DNA of 8,620 bases, from contig JAWANJ010000038.1 of assembly GCA_038895395.1 (NCBI GenBank), forward strand, positions 1-8,620. Direction: 5' to 3'. This DNA is from DTGL01 sp038895395 (GTDB lineage Archaea > Iainarchaeota > Iainarchaeia > Iainarchaeales > DTGL01). The position numbers and the translations under genes were made by a program. The notes beneath the pieces are model-generated. The model ran no database searches, had not been told where the DNA came from, and was given only the letters and a program-made list of their open reading frames with translations. Below, piece by piece: positions 1 to 5,791 of the stretch. Position 1 is the stretch's first letter. Each line of letters starts with the position of its first letter.

Positions 1-2784
1 AACATACACCTTAGTGCTTCAATTCTTCCTTTAAAAAACCTTAGTAAAGAAAAAATTGCAAAAAATTGTATTTTGGCTTTACAAGGAGGAGCGTCTTCAA
101 TACATATAGATTATGCTCCAGAACTTTCAAAAGGCAAGGGTATACTAGAGAAAGGCTCTGAGATAACTGAAAGCTTTTTTACCCCAAAATTGGTGCGATT
201 TATTAAGAAATTTGGAAATAAAAAAGGAATCAAAGTTGAAATCAATGTACACTTAATGTGTCATAGACCAAGTGTAGATTTTCTAGTTGAGTGGGCTTCT
301 AGCGGGGCAGATGCAATTTTAGTACATTGGGAGGCCTTCAAGGATAAAAACGAATTAATTAATGCTTTGAAAGAAGTAAACAAAACTTCAAATGTTGGAA
401 TTTCGATCAGACCTGATGTTAATTTCAATAGTTTCTATAAATTCGTTAAAGTGCATGGTAGCATGCTAAAAATAGTTTCAGTGTGTGGCACATATCCTTG
501 TCTTGGAGGACAACAGCTGGCTTATCACATATTAGATTATGTTAAAAAACTAAAAGAACTAAGATCTGAAAAAAACTTTAATTATAAGATCACGGTCGAT
601 GGTGGTCTTAAAGCGGGTGCAACACTTGTAGCAATCATAGGCTCTGGCGCAGATGTTGTTACTGCAGGTAGTGCAATATTTGGTGATGGTAAACAAGATT
701 TAACCAAAATTAGTGAGGCAATTTCAAATTTAATGACTTTCCAAAAACTTTCTGATAGTCATATTTGTGCAACTATTGCTGAAAAGATTAAAAGCATGAG
801 AAATAACAAGAAAGGTAAACTTTGGATAGCAGTAGAAGGGTACCACGGTGGTGGCAAAACATATTTTACAAAAATTTTACAGGAATATCTTATCGCTGTT
901 GGTCTTGAGCCAGTTTTACTTCCGCTTGATATATCTTGGACAGATAGGAGCTTTAGAGCTAAACTAAAAGAAGAAGCTTACAATGCAAGAAAATTTGGTA
1001 AAGATCATTTTTATTTCAACTCACTTTCTCAAAAGCCAGTTCCAGCTCACTGGAGAAAAAAACATTCAGACAAAGTCATAATTGCTTTAGAAAAAAGACT
1101 TGGCAAGGTTGTTATAGAGGATTGCTATCAGTTTAACGAAAGGGGTGACACTAATGGCAAGCTAGTACTTCACTTGACCCATAATTCGGTTGTTATTGTT
1201 GAAGGGGTTTATGTATCCGCCACAAAAAAGAAAAAATGGGATTTGAAGATATATTTAGAAACTGACAAAGAATTGGCAAAACAAGCTGCGATGATTCGTG
1301 ACGAGAAAAAGGTTTTTAGACCAAGAGAAGAAACAAAAATGCTTTATGAGGACGTCTATGAGAGATCATATGATGAATATCAAAAAAAATACAAGCCAAC
1401 TGAAAGTGCAGATATCTTGATTGAAAATAACCCCAAAGATATTTCTAAAGGGCTTTATATACAACGTATTTTGGATTCAAAGTACCCGATTTTCCTTCTT
1501 GAGTGCACAAACAAAAACTGCCGTGCTCATTATTCTTCTTGTAGAATCCCATCATGTCCGCTATGTGGCAATGATTTACAAAGCACAATTGTAGGAAATG
1601 TTAATTTCCTAAAAAGTATAAACAAAAAAATAAAAAGTATGTGGCGATATAAAGCTCTTTTGCCAATAAAAGATGAAAACATTGTGTCTGATGGTGAAGG
1701 AAATACTCCTTTAATTTACTTAGAAAAGGCCAGCAAAGCTTTGGGTGTTCATATTTGGGCAAAATTAGAAACCGTAAATCCTACTGGAACATTTAAAGAC
1801 AGGGAGGGTTCTTATGTAATATCTTTAAGTAAGCAATATCGGCAGCAAAATGTTGTCATGCAATCTACTGGAAATACTGCAATATCTGTAACTTATTATG
1901 CTGGCCTTGCCGGTATTAAATCCTGGTGTTTTATCCCATCTATAAGCACTTATAAACTTTTAATGCCTTCAAAAAAATTGGAAAATAAGATTATTGCTGT
2001 TAAAGGACATCCAATTGACGTTAAAGAAGTTGCGGAAAAGTTTGCAGCTGAATTTGATTTTCCAAAAATTTCTCCTTTCTACGAGCGTTGCGAGGCAAAT
2101 GCCACTATTGGCTACGAGATTGGAGAAGCCATATTAAAAAAGAAAGTACCAAAAATTAGATACTTGAACGGTGGAAACTTTGACTTTTATGTTCAGACTA
2201 TTTCAGCTGGAATGGGTGCAATAGGTTTCTATTATGCAATGGAGAGGTTAAATAAATGGACTAAAGGCAGGATAAAAATACCAAAGATTTTAGCAGTTGA
2301 AATTTCAGAGTTCGCACCAATTCATTATGCCATAGAAAGAGATCTGGAACAAGTAGGCGATGAGGTTGCAACACCACACTTTCCAGATAAACCACTTTTT
2401 GAACCAACTTTATGGACTACTAATATAAAGAAATATTATCCGTATCTTAGGAAGATTATAAAAGGAAGCCAAGGTTTTTTGGTCATAGTTAAACCAGAAG
2501 AAGTTTTAGAAATTGTTGATAAATATGGGATACGAAATGAACTTCTTGAAAAAGGTTTCGTTTTGTCAGATACTGAAAAGGCTACATTTATAGGTTTTGC
2601 AGGTCTAGTAAAAAAAATTCTTAGCGGAGACGTGCCAAAAGGTAGTTCCGTTTTAATTATGATAACTGGTAAGGGTATGAAAAGTAGCTTTGCACTTTTT
2701 AAGCCAGACTTTGAGGTTGACCCTAAATTACACACCTCACGTGATATATTTAATGCCTTAGAATTGACGAGGTGCAAAACATGA
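1..2784 (+). CDS. Trifunctional fusion: RPE-like epimerase, uridine kinase/PRK-like kinase, zinc ribbon and threonine synthase-like PLP domain (5' end outside window)
   Basis: The frame is open from base 1, so the TTG at 73 is only an internal codon; probably few N-terminal residues are missing, because the first visible residues (HLSASIL) match strand 1 of ribulose-phosphate 3-epimerase. Residues are counted from codon 73. Residues 1-221 are RPE-like and keep the metal/catalytic set H11, D13, H60 and D176 plus the phosphate-site motifs GGQ (145-147) and AGSAIFG (198-204). Residues 248-455 are a P-loop kinase with GYHGGGKT (256-263) and VIVEG (374-378), as in uridine kinase and phosphoribulokinase. 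Cysteines 478, 483, 490, 495 and 498 form a zinc ribbon of the kind preceding threonine synthase. Residues 522-880 are a fold-type II PLP domain with MWRYKALLP, GEGNTPL, NPTGTFKDR (PLP lysine K575) and STGNTA (598-603). All three active sites look intact. The joint substrate is unknown. The stop overlaps the PspC start. Confidence 0.9.
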   Translation, partial: NIHLSASILPLKNLSKEKIAKNCILALQGGASSIHIDYAPELSKGKGILEKGSEITESFFTPKLVRFIKKFGNKKGIKVEINVHLMCHRPSVDFLVEWASSGADAILVHWEAFKDKNELINALKEVNKTSNVGISIRPDVNFNSFYKFVKVHGSMLKIVSVCGTYPCLGGQQLAYHILDYVKKLKELRSEKNFNYKITVDGGLKAGATLVAIIGSGADVVTAGSAIFGDGKQDLTKISEAISNLMTFQKLSDSHICATIAEKIKSMRNNKKGKLWIAVEGYHGGGKTYFTKILQEYLIAVGLEPVLLPLDISWTDRSFRAKLKEEAYNARKFGKDHFYFNSLSQKPVPAHWRKKHSDKVIIALEKRLGKVVIEDCYQFNERGDTNGKLVLHLTHNSVVIVEGVYVSATKKKKWDLKIYLETDKELAKQAAMIRDEKKVFRPREETKMLYEDVYERSYDEYQKKYKPTESADILIENNPKDISKGLYIQRILDSKYPIFLLECTNKNCRAHYSSCRIPSCPLCGNDLQSTIVGNVNFLKSINKKIKSMWRYKALLPIKDENIVSDGEGNTPLIYLEKASKALGVHIWAKLETVNPTGTFKDREGSYVISLSKQYRQQNVVMQSTGNTAISVTYYAGLAGIKSWCFIPSISTYKLLMPSKKLENKIIAVKGHPIDVKEVAEKFAAEFDFPKISPFYERCEANATIGYEIGEAILKKKVPKIRYLNGGNFDFYVQTISAGMGAIGFYYAMERLNKWTKGRIKIPKILAVEISEFAPIHYAIERDLEQVGDEVATPHFPDKPLFEPTLWTTNIKKYYPYLRKIIKGSQGFLVIVKPEEVLEIVDKYGIRNELLEKGFVLSDTEKATFIGFAGLVKKILSGDVPKGSSVLIMITGKGMKSSFALFKPDFEVDPKLHTSRDIFNALELTRCKT

Positions 2785-2996
2785 AAGAAAAAGAATCTAA
2801 TGTAAAAAAACTTTATCGTTCTGGTAAAGACAACTGGCTTGGCGGGGTTTGTGGTGGCCTTGGTGAGTACTTTGGAGTAGATTCTAACATAATAAGAATA
2901 GCATGGATTGCGCTAACAATAGTTTCTTTTGGTTTGGGAATTATTCTTTACATTGCTGCATGGCTTATCCTGCCCATAAATCCACAACATAAGTAG
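2781..2996 (+). CDS. PspC domain small membrane protein
   Basis: This 71-aa protein is a single PspC domain: KKLYRSGKDNWLGGVCGGLGEYFGVD, a diagnostic N-terminal block, is followed by a hydrophobic stretch ending in AAWLILP that spans the membrane. In bacteria PspC takes part in the phage-shock membrane-stress response; stand-alone PspC proteins of archaea have no fixed role. The start is taken as ATG 2781, not the GTG at 2772, because a Shine-Dalgarno GAGGTG (2769-2774) lies 6 nt before the ATG and would overlap the GTG. The ATG overlaps the TGA of the fusion enzyme (ATGA), so the two are probably translationally coupled. Why a membrane-stress domain is coupled to a metabolic fusion enzyme is unclear. 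Confidence 0.9.
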   Translation: MKEKESNVKKLYRSGKDNWLGGVCGGLGEYFGVDSNIIRIAWIALTIVSFGLGIILYIAAWLILPINPQHK

Positions 2997-2997
2997 T

Positions 2998-3045
2998 AAA
3001 AACCTGCAAAAAGCGTAAATCCCATATGGGTTTAAATAGGTTTTT
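2998..3045. repeat. Nested inverted repeats upstream of upp
   Basis: Outer arms AAAAACCT (2998-3005) and AGGTTTTT (3038-3045) are perfect reverse complements and enclose a perfect 10-bp palindrome CCCATATGGG (3021-3030). The palindrome abuts the upp TATA box, where TFB would contact DNA, so it could be an operator. The T5 run of the right arm could also help end the PspC transcript. Both roles are inference. Confidence 0.5.
3031..3038 (+). promoter_or_regulatory. TATA box for upp
   Basis: TTTAAATA is a close match to the archaeal TATA box. Its centre lies about 29 bp before ATG 3064, so the predicted transcript would start within a few bases of the start codon, giving a leaderless or nearly leaderless mRNA. 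No Shine-Dalgarno is seen before that ATG, which agrees. Confidence 0.65.
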
Positions 3046-3063
3046 GTGTAGTTGATAATTAAA

Positions 3064-3816
3064 ATGAAAAGTCCTTGGTTAAATTATAATAGAAAAAAAT
3101 TCCTTCAAAATTTGGAAAGAAAGGGTATACACATACATCTTATAACACATCCGCTAATTCTTGAAGNNNNNNNNNNACTAAGAGACAAAAAAACAAATCG
3201 TTTTGATTTTAGACAATCTTTACGCAGAATGGGTGAGCTTCTAACTTATGAGTTGTTAAGATATGGCAAAACAAAAGTATTCAAAGTAGTTACTCCTCTT
3301 GGTAAAGCCAAAGGTTATAAACTTGAGGATAATTACGTAGTGGTGCCAGTGCTTAGAGCTGGTATGCCTATAGCAGAAGGTTTTAACGCAATGGTGAGCA
3401 GCGTTGAAATAGCTTTTGTTTCTTGCTGGCGTGACAAAGACTTGAGTGTTGTTGTTGAATATGCAAAGGTACCTGATATTCAAGGAAAGCATGTGATAAT
3501 AATAGACCCAATGTTAGCGACAGGTCATAGTTTGTGTGCGGTTTATGAAGCATTGAAGAGGTTTGGTAAAGCCAAGAGTTGGAAAGTAATTGCTGTTATA
3601 GCAAGCCCTGTTGGCCTGAGGGAAATAAGCAAAGTTTTTCCAAGGGGCACAGATGTGTTTCTATGTGCTTTGGATGATGAAGTTTTTGAGGAAGGTTTTT
3701 TGGGCCCAGGTCTTAACTCACATGGCTATATAGTGCCAGGCCTTGGCGATGCTGGCGATAGAGCCTATGGTGAACCTTTAAAACTTAAAAAGTGCGATCA
3801 ATGCTTACCAAAATAA
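3064..3816 (+). CDS. upp: Uracil phosphoribosyltransferase (contains assembly gap)
   Basis: The enzyme makes UMP from uracil and PRPP in pyrimidine salvage. Visible family motifs, numbered from ATG 3064, are ITHPLIL (27-33), VVPVLRAGM (93-101), the PRPP loop DPMLATGHS (148-156) and the uracil-binding GYIVPGLGDAGDR (221-233). ATG 3064 is preferred over TTG 3052 because of the TATA box spacing. At about 250 aa it is longer than the usual 208-210 aa. It has some 20 extra N-terminal residues, about 11 extra residues around 208-218 (EEGFLGPGLNS), and a short C-terminal tail with CDQC. Ten Ns replace residues 35-38. The four missing codons are exactly the number found between HPLxxH and the LRD/IRN motif in the Bacillus enzyme, so the gene is probably intact. 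It likely heads a two-gene unit with the downstream Cys-rich protein. Confidence 0.92.
   Translation: MKSPWLNYNRKKFLQNLERKGIHIHLITHPLILEXXXXLRDKKTNRFDFRQSLRRMGELLTYELLRYGKTKVFKVVTPLGKAKGYKLEDNYVVVPVLRAGMPIAEGFNAMVSSVEIAFVSCWRDKDLSVVVEYAKVPDIQGKHVIIIDPMLATGHSLCAVYEALKRFGKAKSWKVIAVIASPVGLREISKVFPRGTDVFLCALDDEVFEEGFLGPGLNSHGYIVPGLGDAGDRAYGEPLKLKKCDQCLPK
3167..3176. other. Assembly gap (10 Ns)
   Basis: Ten unknown bases lie inside upp. Ten is a common placeholder length, but the frame continues through it and family alignment needs exactly four codons here, so the true gap is probably 10 bases or close to it. Confidence 0.95.
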
Positions 3817-3826
3817 AAATAAGGGG

Positions 3827-4159
3827 GTGTTTGCTATAAATAGTAAAAAACATTTCATTATGTTTTTAGTTACATTATTCATTTTAGGATTTGTTATTGT
3901 TGGTTTCAGCATTCCAATTTTTTTTGCTTCCGAACATACTACATGCACAAAGATCGCCTGCTCTTGTGAGGGAGTTCAGGGTGAAAGGCTTTGCAATACT
4001 TGTTATTCTGAAAAGCCAATCTTCATCACATGGCTTTTAAATGTGTTTCAGGTATGTTCAGGAACTGAGCGAATATTGTGCAAAGATGGAGCTCAGATAA
4101 GCACCAGAGTCGATTTTTCAGAAAACTCTTGTAGCCTCAGGTTCAGTTTTTTTACTTAA
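3827..4159 (+). CDS. Small cysteine-rich membrane or secreted protein, unrecognised
   Basis: I do not recognise a family. From the GTG start the protein is 110 aa, with a lysine-containing N-terminus and a hydrophobic helix at about 10-33, a membrane anchor or signal peptide. The remaining 77 residues carry eight cysteines (40, 45, 47, 56, 59, 77, 85, 102). An even number outside the membrane suggests disulfides; the CxC and CxxC spacings would also fit metal binding. A second hydrophobic patch lies at 64-76. The start is doubtful: GTG 3827 sits at the end of the purine-rich AGGGGGTG (3822-3829), which looks like a Shine-Dalgarno but has no in-frame ATG/GTG/TTG at the right distance after it. 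ATG 3860, inside the hydrophobic helix, is the next candidate. It begins 10 bp after upp and is probably co-transcribed with it. Confidence 0.65.
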   Translation: MFAINSKKHFIMFLVTLFILGFVIVGFSIPIFFASEHTTCTKIACSCEGVQGERLCNTCYSEKPIFITWLLNVFQVCSGTERILCKDGAQISTRVDFSENSCSLRFSFFT

Positions 4160-4168
4160 ACTCTTTTT
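4147..4168 (+). terminator. T-rich transcription end of the + strand block
   Basis: A T7 run (4147-4153) in the last codons of the Cys-rich gene and a T5 run (4164-4168) just after it fit archaeal intrinsic termination at oligo-T stretches. They lie in the 51-bp gap between convergent genes. No clear hairpin is seen. Confidence 0.4.
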
Positions 4169-4210
4169 GGCTTGGGTTCTCTTCTAAATTTTTAGCGCAG
4201 TTCTTACAAA

Positions 4211-4393
4211 TTACACTTCTTCTGTTACAAATAAGCATGCTCCACAAACCGCGCTTCCGCATTTTGGGCATTCGTAAAGTGAAATGTCAAATATCGACGG
4301 AAATCCTCTGTGTGCTGAACACCAAGGGTACAATATTGGCTTACTAACAATAGAACATTTCTTTTTGGAGTCTTTGTCAAGCTCATTATTCAT
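4211..4393 (-). CDS. 60-aa zinc-finger protein
   Basis: This short protein has a polar N-terminus and three metal-ligand pairs: CSAH (25-28), CPKC (42-45) and CGAC (50-53), plus C13. Six closely spaced Cys/His ligands suggest one or two structural zinc sites (treble-clef or zinc-ribbon type); no enzyme motif is present, so a protein- or nucleic-acid-binding role is likely but unproven. Its ATG overlaps the TGA of the aminotransferase gene (ATGA), with a weak Shine-Dalgarno AAGGT (4401-4405) 7 nt before it, so it is translated as the second gene of that operon. The conserved-looking ligand pattern and the exact coupling argue for a real gene despite its size. Confidence 0.72.
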   Translation of the reverse strand: MNNELDKDSKKKCSIVSKPILYPWCSAHRGFPSIFDISLYECPKCGSAVCGACLFVTEEV

Positions 4394-5583
4394 TTCAATG
4401 ACCTTGTGAATTCCTCAATCTTATTTAGGGCCTCTTCAAGAATTTCCAAAGGCGGAAGAATAACTATGCGGAAATGCTTTGTTCCAGGTTTTTGACCAAA
4501 CCCGGAGCCGTGAACAACACAAACTCCTTTTTCGCGCAAGAGTTCCAAAGCAAACTCCTTATCATCTTTAACAGGTAGATCTATTTTTGGGAATGCATAG
4601 AATGCAGCGTTTGGCTTTTCACAGCTTATGCCATTTATTTCATTTAGCCTTTTCACAGAAAAATCACGCCTTTTCTTGAGTTTTTTAATTGCATCTTTTA
4701 TATGCTTTTTGCTGCCTTCAAGAGCTGGCTTTATTGCATACTGGAAAGGATGCACTGCGCAAAGCCTTGCCCTTGCTAATCTCGAAATTGCATCCATTAT
4801 ATCAGAGTTTTGTAGCAAGAACTCGTTTGGTGCAATCCAACCCATGCGAAATCCTGTAGCTAAGTAATTCTTGCTAAGGCCATTTGCCACAATTACAGGA
4901 ACATCTTTTGCCAATGCACCCATGCAATAATGCCTTTCTTTTTCGTCAAGTAGCAGTTCGTCATATATTTCATCTGAAAATATTACAATCTTATGTTCTG
5001 CTGCAACACTTATAATTTCCTGAAGTGTTTTTTTGCTATAATTTGTGCCTGTGGGGTTGTTCGGATTTATCACAACTATTGCCTTTGTTTTTTCATCAAT
5101 ATTTTTTCTTATGCTATCAATATCTGGCTGCCAGCCATTGCTTTCATCTAGGTCATAATATTTTTCTTCCACATCATAAAAAGGCAAAGCTGCAGAATAA
5201 ACCGGATAGCAAGGTCTTGGCAGAAGGATGTTTTCGCCGGGGTTTGCGATGCAGCTCATCGCAAACCAAATAAGCTCCGAAGAACCATTGCCGAGAAGAA
5301 CATTTTCAGGTTCAACTTTCATGCCTTTTTTCTTAAAGTTCTTTGCTATTGCTTCTCGTGCCTCTTTTATTCCTTCGCTTGGCGCATAACTCTCGCCTTT
5401 TTGCTTTGAGTCAAAGACCGCTTTCCATAGATGCTCTGGTGTCCTAAAATCGTACTTTAGCGGATCCCCGATGTTTAAATACAGGACCTTTTTGCCCTGC
5501 CTTTCCAGCTTTGAGGCCTCCACTACAATGTCTCTAATAGCATAAGAAACCTTTTCAGATCTTTTCGAAGCTTTGAAAAACAT
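4390..5583 (-). CDS. Class I/II PLP aminotransferase, AlaT-like (probable alanine aminotransferase)
   Basis: This is a 397-aa fold-type I aminotransferase of normal length. Motifs are YAIRDIVVEA near the N-terminus, LNIGDP (36-41), NPNNPTG (173-179), SDEIYD (203-208) with PLP-contacting D204 and Y207, the Schiff-base lysine K238 in NGLSKNY, R246 in TGFRMGW, and R372 in HFRIVILPP for the substrate carboxylate. The overall sequence resembles Pyrococcus alanine aminotransferase, which transfers the amino group between alanine and 2-oxoglutarate. Aspartate or branched/aromatic specificity cannot be excluded from motifs alone. ATG 5583 is chosen because a TATA box lies about 27 bp upstream, giving a leaderless mRNA, and no Shine-Dalgarno is present. 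The 60-aa zinc-finger gene follows with a 4-bp overlap. Confidence 0.92.
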   Translation of the reverse strand: MFFKASKRSEKVSYAIRDIVVEASKLERQGKKVLYLNIGDPLKYDFRTPEHLWKAVFDSKQKGESYAPSEGIKEAREAIAKNFKKKGMKVEPENVLLGNGSSELIWFAMSCIANPGENILLPRPCYPVYSAALPFYDVEEKYYDLDESNGWQPDIDSIRKNIDEKTKAIVVINPNNPTGTNYSKKTLQEIISVAAEHKIVIFSDEIYDELLLDEKERHYCMGALAKDVPVIVANGLSKNYLATGFRMGWIAPNEFLLQNSDIMDAISRLARARLCAVHPFQYAIKPALEGSKKHIKDAIKKLKKRRDFSVKRLNEINGISCEKPNAAFYAFPKIDLPVKDDKEFALELLREKGVCVVHGSGFGQKPGTKHFRIVILPPLEILEEALNKIEEFTRSLK

Positions 5584-5604
5584 ATGTTGAAAGATGTTAG
5601 AAAG

Positions 5605-5615
5605 TTATTTAAATA
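5605..5615 (-). promoter_or_regulatory. TATA box for the aminotransferase gene
   Basis: On the - strand this reads TATTTAAATAA, a strong archaeal TATA box. Its centre is about 27 bp before the A of ATG 5583, so transcription should begin at or within a base or two of the start codon. Confidence 0.7.
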
Positions 5616-5668
5616 GCTTATCAAATTTGGCAAAATGTTGAGCCTAAGTATAAATTGAATATTTGGCC

Positions 5669-5730
5669 GGCTCAGGGTTGGATTGTTTCTTCACAGCCAA
5701 CGCTCTGTTGGTGTTAACCTCATCATTGCC
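5669..5730 (-). ncRNA. Candidate C/D-box sRNA (2'-O-methylation guide)
   Basis: Read on the - strand, this 62-nt stretch has the full archaeal C/D layout: a GGC/GCC terminal stem (5728-5730 with 5669-5671), a perfect C box ATGATGA (5720-5726), a 12-nt guide GGTTAACACCAA (5708-5719), a D'-like CAGA (5704-5707), 9 nt, a C'-like GTGAAGA with one mismatch (5688-5694), a second 12-nt guide AACAATCCAACC (5676-5687) and a perfect D box CTGA (5672-5675). Twelve-nt guides are the classic archaeal spacing, and total length fits. It would act with L7Ae, Nop5 and fibrillarin on rRNA or tRNA. An AT-rich TATA-like element sits at the right distance upstream. Weak points are the imperfect D' box and a small CCAAC/GTTGG hairpin around it. 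It lies in the gap between two genes on the same strand. Confidence 0.72.
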
Positions 5731-5742
5731 TAAAAAAATTAC

Positions 5743-5759
5743 TTTATTAAATATAATAA
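5743..5759 (-). promoter_or_regulatory. TATA-like promoter of the sRNA
   Basis: The - strand reads TTATTATATTTAATAAA, ending 12 bp before the predicted RNA 5' end at about 5730. An 8-bp TATA box in its upstream half would place the start near 5726-5731. It lies downstream of the YdbT-like gene's stop codon at 5792. Confidence 0.45.
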
Positions 5760-5791
5760 GAATATCGTTGAGAATTAACTGTATTGTAAAT

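Noticed and set aside
2436..2777. 113-aa open frame on the - strand opposite the end of the fusion enzyme
   Set aside because: It is antisense to a strongly conserved PLP domain and has no recognisable motifs; it is a shadow frame.
2772..2780. GTG 2772 as the PspC start
   Set aside because: It lies inside the Shine-Dalgarno sequence GAGGTG that serves ATG 2781.
3660..3700. GATGATGA inside upp as a C box
   Set aside because: It encodes Asp-Asp-Glu in a conserved region of upp and has no partner D box at suitable spacing.
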